The translations under genes were made by a program, and so were the position numbers. A model generated the notes under the pieces. It saw only the letters and a program-made list of their open reading frames with translations. It did no database searches and had not been told where the DNA came from. A stretch of DNA of 64,000 nucleotides, from contig NZ_JACSQC010000003.1 in NCBI RefSeq assembly GCF_014836875.1, positions 108,619-172,618 on the forward strand. Direction: 5' to 3'. This document shows positions 24,841-33,587 of the stretch, in pieces; positions within the stretch are counted from its first letter, which is position 1; each line of letters starts with the position of its first letter. Source of the stretch: Arthrobacter pullicola (GTDB taxonomy: Bacteria > Actinomycetota > Actinomycetes > Actinomycetales > Micrococcaceae).

Positions 24841-26679
24841 ATGCCTCGAACCGGCTCCGGCCCCGCCGCGAAAAAGACGCTCATTTGGCTGGGCGTTATG
24901 TTCGCTGCCCTGGCCCTCCTGCTTGGCGGCGGCTCCATGATGAGCAACGCCAGCTGGGCTCCCAAACTTGCCCTCGACCTCGAGGGCGGCACGCAGATGA
25001 TCCTGTCGCCGAAGGTGCAGGGCGGCAACTCTGAAATCAGCCAGGAACAGCTCGACCAGGCTGTGGAGATCATCCGCCAGCGGGTTGACGGCAGCGGTGT
25101 TTCCGAAGCGGAAATCACCACGCAGTCCGGGCGCAACGTTGTGGTCTCCCTGCCCGGCACACCGTCGGCGGAAACCCGTGCGTTGATCCAGGCCTCAGCG
25201 GCCATGGAGTTCCGGGCCGTCATCCTTGGCGGTGCAGGACAGGCACCGGCAGCCGAGACACCGACGCCGGATGACCAGCTGCCGCAGCCAACGGCCGAGC
25301 CGGAGAACGGATCCGACTTCAACTGGGTTACCCCGGAGCTGTACAAGGAGTTCGAAACCACGAACTGCCTTGACCCGGCCACGCTTGAGGCATCGATCGA
25401 ACCGGCCGCATCCGACCAGCCGATGGTCGCCTGTGAGCCGGGAACTGCCGGCAAGTACATCCTGGGCCCCGTCGAGGTGCCGGGTTCAATGCTTGAGGAT
25501 GCCACTTTTGGTCTGTCCCAGAGTGGTCAGGGCCAGTCCCTGAACCAGTGGGCCGTGAACCTTGACTTCAATGGTGAAGGCACCGAGCTGTTCCGCCAGG
25601 TCTCCGAGCGGCTCCTGGGCTTCGGCGAGGGGACTCCGCAGAACCAGTTCGCGATCGTGCTGGACGGACAGGTCATTTCCGCGCCGACCATGAACGTCCT
25701 GATCACCGACGGCAACGCCCAGATCACCGGCCAGTTCACCCAGGAGAGCGCCAAGGCCCTCTCCGAACAGCTGAAATACGGCGCACTGCCGATCAGCTTC
25801 GACATCCAGAGCGAGCAGCAGGTTTCCGCCACCCTTGGCGCCGACCAGCTGCGCATGGGCCTGATCGCCGGTGTGATCGGCCTGATCCTGGTGGCTGTCT
25901 ACTCCCTGTTCCAGTACCGGGCACTGGGCTTCGTCACCATCGCGTCGCTGGTGGTTGCCGGCGTGCTGACTTACCTGGCGATCGCGATTCTCGGCTGGTC
26001 GCACAACTACCGGCTCTCCCTCGCCGGTGTGGCCGGCCTGATTGTCGCCATTGGCCTCACAGCGGACTCGTTCATTGTGTACTTCGAACGAATCCGTGAC
26101 GAACTGCGCGACGGCAGGGGACTGGTCTCCGCCGTCGACACCGGCTGGAAGCGTGCCAAGCGCACCGTCCTGGCGTCCAAGGCAGTCAACCTGCTTGCCG
26201 CCGTCGTACTGTACTTCGTTGCAGTTGGCAACGTCCGTGGCTTCGCCTTTACGCTCGGCCTGACGGCCATCGCCGACCTGATCGTGGTCTTTATGTTCAC
26301 GCACCCCGTGATGGTGCTGCTGGCCAAGACCAAGTTCTTCGGCCAGGGCCACAAGTGGTCCGGACTGGATGCGACGCGCCTGGGTGCGGTGCCGGTGTAC
26401 CGCGGCGCAGGCCGTCTGCGGGAACCGGCCATGGCAGGTGCCACAGCCGCTGGAGCGGGCACGGAGCCGCAGAGCTCCTCGAAGACCGTCTCCCCGAAGA
26501 ACAAGGGAGCGGCCAAGGAAGCTGAACGCCGGCTCACGATCGCCGAGCGGCGGCAGGCGGAAGCCGCAGCCCAGAAGGAAAAACAGGGCGGTAAAAAGCC
26601 AGGTTCCGGCGGAGAAGCCGACGGAAAGCAAGGTTCGATGGCCGGTTCCGGCCGCGACGCGGAGAAGGAGGGCAACTGA
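24841..26679 (+). CDS. secD: Protein translocase subunit SecD
   Basis: A 612-residue RND-type membrane protein that uses the proton gradient to complete protein export. It has an N-terminal helix, the periplasmic P1 region (DLEGGTQMILSP, QAVEIIRQRVDGSGVSEAEI), the D4 motif FNGEGTELFRQ, and five C-terminal helices with GLIVAIGLTADSFIVYFERI. The ATG follows AAAGGAAA. A Pro/Thr/Glu-rich segment (about 140-170) splits P1, and the 85-residue C-terminal tail is basic and low-complexity, both actinobacterial features. It overlaps secF by one base. Confidence 0.96.
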   Translation: MPRTGSGPAAKKTLIWLGVMFAALALLLGGGSMMSNASWAPKLALDLEGGTQMILSPKVQGGNSEISQEQLDQAVEIIRQRVDGSGVSEAEITTQSGRNVVVSLPGTPSAETRALIQASAAMEFRAVILGGAGQAPAAETPTPDDQLPQPTAEPENGSDFNWVTPELYKEFETTNCLDPATLEASIEPAASDQPMVACEPGTAGKYILGPVEVPGSMLEDATFGLSQSGQGQSLNQWAVNLDFNGEGTELFRQVSERLLGFGEGTPQNQFAIVLDGQVISAPTMNVLITDGNAQITGQFTQESAKALSEQLKYGALPISFDIQSEQQVSATLGADQLRMGLIAGVIGLILVAVYSLFQYRALGFVTIASLVVAGVLTYLAIAILGWSHNYRLSLAGVAGLIVAIGLTADSFIVYFERIRDELRDGRGLVSAVDTGWKRAKRTVLASKAVNLLAAVVLYFVAVGNVRGFAFTLGLTAIADLIVVFMFTHPVMVLLAKTKFFGQGHKWSGLDATRLGAVPVYRGAGRLREPAMAGATAAGAGTEPQSSSKTVSPKNKGAAKEAERRLTIAERRQAEAAAQKEKQGGKKPGSGGEADGKQGSMAGSGRDAEKEGN

Positions 26680-27710
26680 TGAGTAAGCTCCCCAGATTCG
26701 CCACGTTTGGCAATGAGCTCTACACCGGTAAGCGGTCCTACAACTTCGTCGGCCGTTACAAGCTGTGGTTCCTGATCGCTGCCGCTGCAATCCTGCTCTC
26801 CATCCTGATCCCCGTGGTCAAGGGCGGATTCAACCTCGGGATCGACTTCCGCGGCGGGTCGGAGTTCACCGTCTCGGGCGTGGAAAACACACAGGTTTCG
26901 GTGGGCGAGGAGGCTGTTGCCGAGGTTGTGTCCGGCTCTGATCCCCGGGTCACCAACATTTCCCCCGGCACCATGCGCATCCAGACCGAAGAACTCACCG
27001 ACGACCAGACTCTGGAAGTCAAGGCTGCACTGGCCCAGGACTACGGCGTGTCCGAGGACCAGGTCACCTCGACGTTCATTGGCCCCACCTGGGGCAGTGA
27101 TGTCAGCCGTCAGGCGCTGATCGGCCTGGTGGTCTTCGTAGGCCTGGCCGCCGTCCTGATGGCCCTGTATTTCCGGACCTGGAAGATGTCCGCCGCGGCG
27201 ATTACCGGTCTGCTCGCGGTGATGGTGACGACCGCGGGCCTGTACGCCCTCAGCGGATTCGAAGTGACGCCGTCGGCGATCATCGGGTTCCTGACCGTGC
27301 TCAGCTACTCGCTGTATGACACCGTGGTGGTCTTCGACAAGATCCGCGAGAACACGGCCAATCTGGACAAACAGACCAAGCGCACCTTCGCCGAGCAGGT
27401 CAACCTGGCCGTCAACCAGACCCTGGTGCGTTCCATCAACACCTCGGTTGTCGCCGTCCTGCCGGTTGCGTCTGTTCTCTTCATCGGCGCCTACCTGCTC
27501 GGTGCCGGCACGCTGAAGGACCTCTCCCTGGCGCTGTTCATCGGCATCATCCTGGGTACCCTGGGCACCCTGTTCGTTGCGGCACCGCTGTATGCGTGGC
27601 TCCGCCGGAAGGAACCCGAGATCGTGAAGCAGGCCAAGCGCGTGCTGGACCGCCGCGAACAGCAGGCACGCACAGCCTCAGCACCCGAGGCCGCGTCGGC
27701 GGCTACGTAG
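26679..27710 (+). CDS. secF: Protein translocase subunit SecF
   Basis: A 343-residue partner of SecD with six membrane helices. It has the signature FNLGIDFRGGSEFTV near residue 50, and the conserved membrane motifs SAIIGFLTVLSYSLYDTVVVFDKIRENT and NTSVVAVLPVASVLFIGAYL. The start codon shares a base with the secD stop (TGATG), so translation is coupled. The end of the protein is Ala/Arg-rich. A strong hairpin follows. Confidence 0.96.
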   Translation: MSKLPRFATFGNELYTGKRSYNFVGRYKLWFLIAAAAILLSILIPVVKGGFNLGIDFRGGSEFTVSGVENTQVSVGEEAVAEVVSGSDPRVTNISPGTMRIQTEELTDDQTLEVKAALAQDYGVSEDQVTSTFIGPTWGSDVSRQALIGLVVFVGLAAVLMALYFRTWKMSAAAITGLLAVMVTTAGLYALSGFEVTPSAIIGFLTVLSYSLYDTVVVFDKIRENTANLDKQTKRTFAEQVNLAVNQTLVRSINTSVVAVLPVASVLFIGAYLLGAGTLKDLSLALFIGIILGTLGTLFVAAPLYAWLRRKEPEIVKQAKRVLDRREQQARTASAPEAASAAT

Positions 27711-27727
27711 TTCTCCGGCAGCACCAA

Positions 27728-27778
27728 ACACCACCGGTTCCGTTCCTTCCCTCCGGGGAAGAACGGAACCGGTGGTGT
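27728..27778 (+). terminator. Hairpin after secF
   Basis: ACACCACCGGTTCCGTTCCTTCC (27728-27750) pairs, with one bulged base, with the arm at 27757-27778. This gives a stem of about 22 bp with a six-base loop. No U-tract follows, but the position between secF and relA suits a transcription terminator. Confidence 0.65.
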
Positions 27779-27799
27779 AAGTGCAGTAGCCGGGGGGCA

Positions 27800-27805
27800 T
27801 AGACT
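27800..27805 (+). promoter_or_regulatory. relA: Candidate -10 box of relA
   Basis: TAGACT fits the TANNNT pattern and lies 30 bases before the TTG start, allowing a short leader with the AAAGGG site. No matching -35 was found. Confidence 0.35.
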
Positions 27806-27835
27806 GGGCAGATATCTGGAAAGAAAGGGCAGCAG

Positions 27836-30265
27836 TTGGCCGATAGCGCTACACCTGCCGACAGCGCAGGGAAAGACCGGGGCGCCGCAGCAGCCCCCGG
27901 TACGGTGAACTCCCAGGAATCGAGTCCCGGGAATAACGGGTCTGCCGGAATCCAGGTCAAACGGGAAACGGCGGAACCGGCCTCTAAGCCTGCCTCGAAG
28001 GCAGTCCCCAAACCGGTGACGGCACGCCGCCAGGGCACCCGGGCCAGGCTGGCACGCCTGGCCGGACGCGGAGGCACGGCCTACTCGCCGATGCTGGAAC
28101 CGCTGCTGCGGACTGTCCGCGCCAACAACCCGCGCGAGGACCTTGATCTCATCCAGCGCGCCTACCTCGTTGCCGAGCGCAGCCACGAAGGCCAGAAGCG
28201 CAAGAGCGGTGACCCGTACATCACCCATCCGGTGGCCGTGGCGACTATCCTCGCCGAGCTGGGCATGACCGGAACCACCCTGGCTGCCGCGCTGCTCCAT
28301 GACACGGTGGAAGACACGTCCTACACGCTGGACGAACTCCGCAGCGAGTTCGGACCGGAAGTCGCCATGCTGGTGGACGGCGTCACCAAGCTGGACAAGG
28401 TCACCTTCGGGGACGCAGCCCAGTCCGAGACCGTCCGCAAGATGGTTGTGGCCATGGCCAAGGACATCCGAGTCCTGGTGATCAAGCTCGCCGACCGGCT
28501 GCATAACGCCCGTACCTGGCGCTTCGTCTCACCGGAGTCCTCCGCCCGGAAGGCACGGGAAACGCTCGAAATCTTCGCCCCGCTGGCCCACCGGCTCGGC
28601 ATGAACACCATCAAGTGGGAACTTGAGGACCTGTCCTTCGCAGCGCTGCACCCCAAGGTGTACGACGAAATTGTCCGGATGGTCGGAGACCGCACCCCGG
28701 AGCGCGAGAAGTACCTCACCACCGTCCGCAGCCAGATCGCCGAAGACCTGCACAACGTCAAAATCAAGGCCACGATCACCGGCCGCCCCAAGCACTACTA
28801 CTCGATCTACCAGAAGATGATCGTGCGGGGTAAGGACTTCGACGACATCCACGACCTCATGGGCGTCCGCGTCCTGGTGGACTCCGTGCGCGATTGTTAC
28901 GCCACCCTCGGCGCGCTGCACGCGCGCTGGAACCCCCTGCCCGGGCGGTTCAAGGACTACATCGCGATGCCGAAGTTCAACATGTACCAGTCCCTCCACA
29001 CCACGGTGATCGGCCCGGGCGGCAAACCGGTGGAAATCCAGATCCGCACCCATGACATGCACCGCCGCGCCGAGTACGGCGTGGCCGCGCACTGGAAGTA
29101 CAAAGACGGCGCCAAGAACGGCGCCACAGTACCGGACAACAGCGACATGGGCTGGCTCCGGTCCCTGGTCGACTGGCAGCAGGAAACCTCGGATCCGGAC
29201 GAGTTCCTGGACTCGCTGCGCTTTGAAATCAACGCCCGCGAAGTCTTTGTCTTCACCCCCAAGGGCGAGGTCATGGCGCTGCCGGCCGGATCAACACCCG
29301 TTGACTTCGCCTACGCCGTGCATACCGAAGTGGGCCACCGGACCATTGGCGCCCGCGTCAACGGGAAACTGGTACCGCTCAACAGCGAACTCCAGCACGG
29401 TGACTGGGTGGAGATCTTCACCTCCAAGGCCGAAGGTGCCGGCCCCAGCCAGGACTGGCAGGGCTTCGTCAAGAGCCCCCGCGCCCGGAACAAGATCCGC
29501 CAGTGGTTCACCAAGGAACGCCGCGAAGAGGCGATCGAAAAGGGCAAGGACCTGCTCACCCGCGGCATGCGGAAGCAGAACCTTCCCCTGCAGCGGCTGA
29601 TGAGCCATGACGCCCTGCTGGCGGTGGCGCAGGAACTGCATCACCAGGACATCTCCGCCCTGTACGCGGCCGTTGGGGACGGCCACACCTCGGCCCAGAA
29701 CGTCATCGAGCACCTGGTCAACCTCATGGGCGGTCACCAGGGCGCCGAAGAGGACCTGGCAGAGACCCCCGTGTCCTCGGCCGCGCGGCGGCCCAAGTTC
29801 TCCGACTCGGGCGTTACTGTGCGGGGTGTAGGCGATGTCTGGGTCAAGCTGGCGCGCTGCTGCACGCCGGTGCCGCCGGATCCGATCATTGGGTTCGTCA
29901 CCCGTGGTTCAGGCGTGTCGGTGCACCGCACCGACTGCCGGAACGTGCAGGAGCTGAGGGACCAGCCGGACCGGATCGTGCCGGTGGACTGGGCTCCCAC
30001 CCAGTCCTCTGTGTTCCTCGTGGAAATCCAGGTGGAGGCACTGGACCGGAAGAGCCTGCTCTCCGACGTCACCCGGGTCCTGTCCGAGAACCACGTCAAC
30101 ATCCTTTCGGCCAGCGTCAACACCTCCAGCGACCGGGTGGCCATGTCCAAGTTCGTCTTCGAGATGGGCGATCCGAAGTACCTCAGCCATATCCTGAGCG
30201 CGGTCCGCCGGATCGACGGCGTTTACGATGTCTACCGCACCACGGGCAACCAGCGACGGATCTAG
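27836..30265 (+). CDS. relA: Bifunctional (p)ppGpp synthetase/hydrolase RelA/SpoT (Rel)
   Basis: An 809-residue stringent-response enzyme. The HD hydrolase domain has HDTVEDT (His155-Asp156). The synthetase domain has [18 protein letters not shown], the RxKD signature of bifunctional rather than synthetase-only enzymes, and [18 protein letters not shown] domain ([20 protein letters not shown]), a conserved Cys pair region ([14 protein letters not shown]) and a C-terminal ACT domain follow. The start is taken as TTG at 27836 behind AAAGGG; the first 70 residues are unconserved, so a later start is possible. An excellent terminator follows the stop. The stop codon overlaps that of the convergent gene (CTAG). 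Confidence 0.95.
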   Translation: MADSATPADSAGKDRGAAAAPGTVNSQESSPGNNGSAGIQVKRETAEPASKPASKAVPKPVTARRQGTRARLARLAGRGGTAYSPMLEPLLRTVRANNPREDLDLIQRAYLVAERSHEGQKRKSGDPYITHPVAVATILAELGMTGTTLAAALLHDTVEDTSYTLDELRSEFGPEVAMLVDGVTKLDKVTFGDAAQSETVRKMVVAMAKDIRVLVIKLADRLHNARTWRFVSPESSARKARETLEIFAPLAHRLGMNTIKWELEDLSFAALHPKVYDEIVRMVGDRTPEREKYLTTVRSQIAEDLHNVKIKATITGRPKHYYSIYQKMIVRGKDFDDIHDLMGVRVLVDSVRDCYATLGALHARWNPLPGRFKDYIAMPKFNMYQSLHTTVIGPGGKPVEIQIRTHDMHRRAEYGVAAHWKYKDGAKNGATVPDNSDMGWLRSLVDWQQETSDPDEFLDSLRFEINAREVFVFTPKGEVMALPAGSTPVDFAYAVHTEVGHRTIGARVNGKLVPLNSELQHGDWVEIFTSKAEGAGPSQDWQGFVKSPRARNKIRQWFTKERREEAIEKGKDLLTRGMRKQNLPLQRLMSHDALLAVAQELHHQDISALYAAVGDGHTSAQNVIEHLVNLMGGHQGAEEDLAETPVSSAARRPKFSDSGVTVRGVGDVWVKLARCCTPVPPDPIIGFVTRGSGVSVHRTDCRNVQELRDQPDRIVPVDWAPTQSSVFLVEIQVEALDRKSLLSDVTRVLSENHVNILSASVNTSSDRVAMSKFVFEMGDPKYLSHILSAVRRIDGVYDVYRTTGNQRRI

Positions 30266-30972
30266 GGCGGGACACCCTGGCCAGATGAACACGTGACGGG
30301 GCCGGAACTGGAATTATCCGGCTCCGGCCCCGTTTTTTCCGTTCCCGGTCCCGGTGTTCCCCCGTCGGCTGCCTCAGCCAGCTCCACAGCTTCCAGTGCC
30401 TGCCGGGTGCCCGGGACGCGGTGTCCGCTCCGCAGCAGCGTCCGGACGTAGTGCAGCGGTGCGTTCAAGCCGGGCTCCCGGGACATCATCAGCAGCACGT
30501 CCGCGGCCTCCTCCAGCGGGGTGTGGAGTGCGACGTCGACGGCGGTCCGCAGCGGCTGCGTCACCGGCACCCCGCCCAGTTCCAGCCGGTCCGCTGGCCC
30601 CAGTGTCACCTCGTGCAGCACCGCGCCGCTGAACGGCGGCAGCGACGTGCTGCGCCGGCGGGTATCCGCAAGCAGCGTCAGCCGCCGCGGAGGGGGAGCG
30701 CAGCCGTAGATCCAGGCTGCGGTCAGCCGCCCGAAGACGTGGCGCCCCCGCAGGGCTGCCGGAAGATGATGGTGGGCCGCCAGGGCGCGGGCCAGGGAAC
30801 CGGGGCGTACATCCCAGCGCACATAGGTGGAGCCGTACACACGGGTCAGCAGGAGGTCCCGGCACATACCCTGCAGCTCCTCCGCCGAGAAGAGGCCGCC
30901 CGGATGGAAAATGGCACCCCCGGTGGAGGTGACTTCCGGGATGGAGCCCGAATGGGGGCTGGACTGGGACAT
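30262..30972 (-). CDS. AbiEi-like (type IV antitoxin C-terminal-like) hypothetical protein
   Basis: A 236-residue protein. The central pattern, [13 protein letters not shown], then [32 protein letters not shown] and [20 protein letters not shown], resembles the C-terminal domain of AbiEi antitoxins and the many actinobacterial endonuclease-like proteins that share it. No AbiEii-type nucleotidyltransferase toxin is next to it, so an active toxin-antitoxin pair is not supported. The last 45 residues are Pro/Gly/Ser-rich, and their coding DNA contains the relA terminator. The ATG start at 30972 is unambiguous. The stop overlaps that of relA. Confidence 0.72.
   Translation of the reverse strand: MSQSSPHSGSIPEVTSTGGAIFHPGGLFSAEELQGMCRDLLLTRVYGSTYVRWDVRPGSLARALAAHHHLPAALRGRHVFGRLTAAWIYGCAPPPRRLTLLADTRRRSTSLPPFSGAVLHEVTLGPADRLELGGVPVTQPLRTAVDVALHTPLEEAADVLLMMSREPGLNAPLHYVRTLLRSGHRVPGTRQALEAVELAEAADGGTPGPGTEKTGPEPDNSSSGPVTCSSGQGVPP
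30296..30338 (+). terminator. Intrinsic terminator of relA
   Basis: ACGGGGCCGGA (30296-30306) pairs perfectly with TCCGGCCCCGT (30323-30333), extended inwards by CTGG/CCGG, and is followed by six T (30333-30338). This is the clearest rho-independent terminator in the window. It lies inside the 3' end of the convergent AbiEi-like gene. Confidence 0.9.
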
Positions 30973-31059
30973 TCGTCAAGACTGTCCTGCCGGCGGGAAA
31001 TGCGGAAGGCCCGGATGCCGCCTGTGGAAAAGCGGTATCCGGGCCTCACGGGCTTCTTG

Positions 31060-31127
31060 CTAGGAGAAGTCCTGGGCTAGGAGAAGTCCTGGGTTAGGAA
31101 AAGTCCTGGGCTAGGAGAAGTCCTGGG
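31060..31127. repeat. 17-bp tandem repeat, four copies, at the end of the DUF349 gene
   Basis: CTAGGAGAAGTCCTGGG is repeated at 31060, 31077, 31094 (with two changes) and 31111. On the minus strand each unit encodes the protein's C-terminal QDFS plus a stop codon (TAG, TAG, TAA, TAG); the gene ends in the copy at 31111. The other three copies are non-coding duplicates of the gene's end. Confidence 0.93.
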
Positions 31128-32544
31128 CTGAGCGGCGGAGGGTTTCCAGCCACTGCTTACGGGCTTCCAGCGCCTCGCGGGCATCCGCGATCTTCTTCGC
31201 GTTGCCGTCCTTCTCTGCGGCAGCAAGCTCATCCTCAAGCGAGGTGATGGCTGCTTCGAGCTGGCTGAGGGCACTGTTGGTGCGGGCCTTGGTTTCCGGG
31301 TTGCTCCGCTGCCAGTGCTCGTCCTCGGCAGCCTTGACGGCTTCCTCCACCTTCCGGATGCCGGCTTCCATCCGGCCCATGTCGGCACGCGGAACCTTGC
31401 CGGCTTCCTCCCAGCGGTCGCGGATGGACTGCAGGGCCTTGCGGGCAGCGTTCAGATCAGTCACGGGCAGGATGCCCTGGGCTTCCTTGAGCAGTGCCTC
31501 CTTGACCACGAGGTTGGAGGCGAACTCCTCGTCAATAACCTCGTTGGCGGCCTGGCGGGCGGCGAAGAACTTGTCCTGGGCGGCACGGAAGCGGGCCCAG
31601 AGCGCGTCGTCGTCCTTGCGGCTGGCCCGCTTGGAGGCCTTCCACTCGTCCATGAGGCTGCGGTACTCGGAAGCGGTGTTGCCCCAGTCGGTGGAGGTGG
31701 ACAGTGCCTCGGCGCGGGCGATGAGGTCTTCCTTGGCGCGCTTGGCTTCGGCGTTCTCATTGTCCAGCTGGGAGAAGTAGGCGCGGCGGTGCCGGTCGAA
31801 GACGGTGCGGGCGGAACGGAAACGCTTCCACAGGGAATCTTCGTTGCTTCGGCCCAGGCGCGGCCCGCTCTTCTGCGCGGCCTTCCACGCTTCGAACAGT
31901 TCGTTCATCCGGTTGCTGCTGGTTTTCCACTGGATAGAGGCCGGGTCCTTGGCCGCAATCTCCTCGGCTTCGGCGACGATCGCTTCGCGTGCGGCCAGCT
32001 CGCGGGCGCGGACGGCCTCGGCTTCCGCGCGCTCTGCTGCTTCGGCTGCCTTGATGCTCGAGCCCAGCGCTTCGATGCGGGCGTCGAGGGCAAGCACGTC
32101 GCCTACCATCTTGCGCTCGGCAACCTGCTCGGCCAGGTGCTTGAGGGTCTTGTGCATGTCCGAGGCCGGCGCCTTGGCTGCCACGCGGGCTTCCAGCAGC
32201 ATGACCTGGCTGACGGCGTCGTCGTACTTGCGCACAAAGTAGGCCAGCGCTTCCTCGCGCGTTGCATCGGGGTACTGACCCACCGGGAACTCTTCGCTCC
32301 CGACGATCAGGAACACGTGACCGTCTTCCTCGACGCGGGCAAACCGGGCGGCTTCTTCCAGCGGCGTGGTGTGTGCTGCCGGCGGGGCTACGGCCGGTGC
32401 GGGCGCAGCGGCTCCGGGAACGGGTGCCGCGGGAGCGGGAACCGGACGCCGTGCCGCGAAGGCGGCTGGGCTGGGCGCAGGGGTGCGCTGGTTGTCCGGA
32501 GCAGTCCCGGTGGCTGTTTCGTCGGATTTCTGACTGTCTGTCAC
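31111..32544 (-). CDS. DUF349 domain-containing coiled-coil protein
   Basis: A 477-residue, highly charged and Ala-rich protein with repeated DUF349 modules. Each has the pattern W-x(6-8)-LWxRFRxAxDxFFxxR, for instance SLWKRFRSARTVFDRHRRAYFSQL and ALWARFRAAQDKFFAARQAA. Three to four modules cover residues 180-400, and long helices suggest a coiled coil. The N-terminal 70 residues are Pro/Ala-rich. DUF349 proteins lie between relA and a cyclophilin in many actinobacteria; their function is not known. The start is GTG at 32544, with a weak ribosome site. The 3' end has been tandemly duplicated. Confidence 0.88.
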   Translation of the reverse strand: MTDSQKSDETATGTAPDNQRTPAPSPAAFAARRPVPAPAAPVPGAAAPAPAVAPPAAHTTPLEEAARFARVEEDGHVFLIVGSEEFPVGQYPDATREEALAYFVRKYDDAVSQVMLLEARVAAKAPASDMHKTLKHLAEQVAERKMVGDVLALDARIEALGSSIKAAEAAERAEAEAVRARELAAREAIVAEAEEIAAKDPASIQWKTSSNRMNELFEAWKAAQKSGPRLGRSNEDSLWKRFRSARTVFDRHRRAYFSQLDNENAEAKRAKEDLIARAEALSTSTDWGNTASEYRSLMDEWKASKRASRKDDDALWARFRAAQDKFFAARQAANEVIDEEFASNLVVKEALLKEAQGILPVTDLNAARKALQSIRDRWEEAGKVPRADMGRMEAGIRKVEEAVKAAEDEHWQRSNPETKARTNSALSQLEAAITSLEDELAAAEKDGNAKKIADAREALEARKQWLETLRRSAQDFS

Positions 32545-32612
32545 CGCTAAAAGTCTTTCACTCGATGGATGGCGCTGAGCGAAGCCGCTGTGCCATGTAT
32601 TTGCCGTGCCAT

Positions 32613-33389
32613 TTACTTCAGGGTAAACGAATCTATCGTCACCGGTGCTAGGGGTTCTCCGTCCTGGACGCCGCCTGCCGTCCCGGCTGCAGCGATGGAT
32701 TCCAGAACATCAAGCCCTGACGTTACCTTACCCATTATCGTGTACCCGCCGGTGTCCTGCGTTATGACCGAGTCCTTATAGACAATGAAGAACTGCGTAC
32801 CGTGAGAATCCGTGGTCCCGGCGCGGGCGACGGCGACCGAGCCGGCCGGGTAGACACCGTCAGCGGGAGTGTTTTCGACCGGACCCCACTGATAGCCGGG
32901 GTCGGAGGCCCCGGTCCCGTCCGCCGACCCGCACTGGAGAACCCCCATGGTCTCTGCTGTGGTCAGCCGGTGGCAGTCTTTGCCGGCGAAGAAACCGGAG
33001 TCCGCCAGGGACTTGAAGACGGACACCGCCTGCGGCGCGGCACTGCCGTCCAGCTCGATTCCCACTTCCGAGCCGTTGAGGGACAGCGTGCCGCTGAAGA
33101 CCTTTCCCTCGGCCAGCGACGGATCCGGGACGGTGGATTCGCTGCCGGTTTCCTCCGCCGTGACCTTCGCCTGGCTTTCCAGCAGGGCCAGGTCCTCGGC
33201 AGTGGGATTGGAGGAGAACCAGAAAACCTGGAGCGCGACGGCCAGCGCCAGGACCAGGACCCCGGCGATTCCGGCGTAGACATTGTCCTTAAGCCTCCGC
33301 CGGCCCTGCTCCCGGGCCAGTGCCTGGCGGGCTTCCATCCGGGCCACACGACGGCGGGTTTCACGGTCGGTACGGCTGGTGACCTTCAC
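32613..33389 (-). CDS. Membrane-anchored peptidyl-prolyl cis-trans isomerase (cyclophilin type)
   Basis: A 258-residue protein. A basic N-terminus (RRRVARMEARQALAREQGRR) is followed by one transmembrane helix (YAGIAGVLVLALAVALQVFW), then an extracytoplasmic cyclophilin domain: AVSVFKSLADSGFFAGKDCH, GYQWGPVENTPADGVYPAGSVAVARAG, SHGTQFFIVYKDS and IMGKVTSGLDVLESIAAAG. This should assist folding of secreted proteins at the membrane. I chose the GTG at 33389 because AAGGAGG lies five bases upstream of it. An in-frame ATG 63 bases earlier has no such site. It is divergent from hisS. Confidence 0.9.
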   Translation of the reverse strand: MKVTSRTDRETRRRVARMEARQALAREQGRRRLKDNVYAGIAGVLVLALAVALQVFWFSSNPTAEDLALLESQAKVTAEETGSESTVPDPSLAEGKVFSGTLSLNGSEVGIELDGSAAPQAVSVFKSLADSGFFAGKDCHRLTTAETMGVLQCGSADGTGASDPGYQWGPVENTPADGVYPAGSVAVARAGTTDSHGTQFFIVYKDSVITQDTGGYTIMGKVTSGLDVLESIAAAGTAGGVQDGEPLAPVTIDSFTLK

Positions 33390-33471
33390 CGCTGCCTCCT
33401 TCGGGGGACTGGATCCGGGCGCCGCGGAGGCGCCTGGGGTGCTCTGCGGCACCCACCGGACCGGAAGAGGC

Positions 33472-33477
33472 TAAAAT
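33472..33477 (+). promoter_or_regulatory. hisS: Candidate -10 box of hisS
   Basis: TAAAAT, five of six matches to TATAAT, lies 110 bases before the hisS ATG. It would give a leader of about 105 nt. That leader shows no T-box features. Confidence 0.4.
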
Positions 33478-33587
33478 GAGTGCCGCACACAGTTTATGCA
33501 TGCAGCAGCTGTGGTTTCCCAGTATCCGGCCCCGGGCGCTCCTCTGCGCCTGTTTCCGGAGCCGATCCACCTAAGGAGTTCTCCCGC

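Noticed and set aside
30262-30972. Complete AbiE type IV toxin-antitoxin system
   Set aside because: No nucleotidyltransferase toxin gene lies on either side; the neighbours are relA and the DUF349 gene.
33480-33587. N-terminal extension of hisS
   Set aside because: The frame is open, but the encoded residues do not resemble HisRS. The ATG at 33588 has a strong AAGGAG site.
33484-33587. T-box riboswitch in the hisS leader (also considered for thrS and aspS)
   Set aside because: No T-box sequence (TGGNACCGCG) or antiterminator is present in any of the three leaders.
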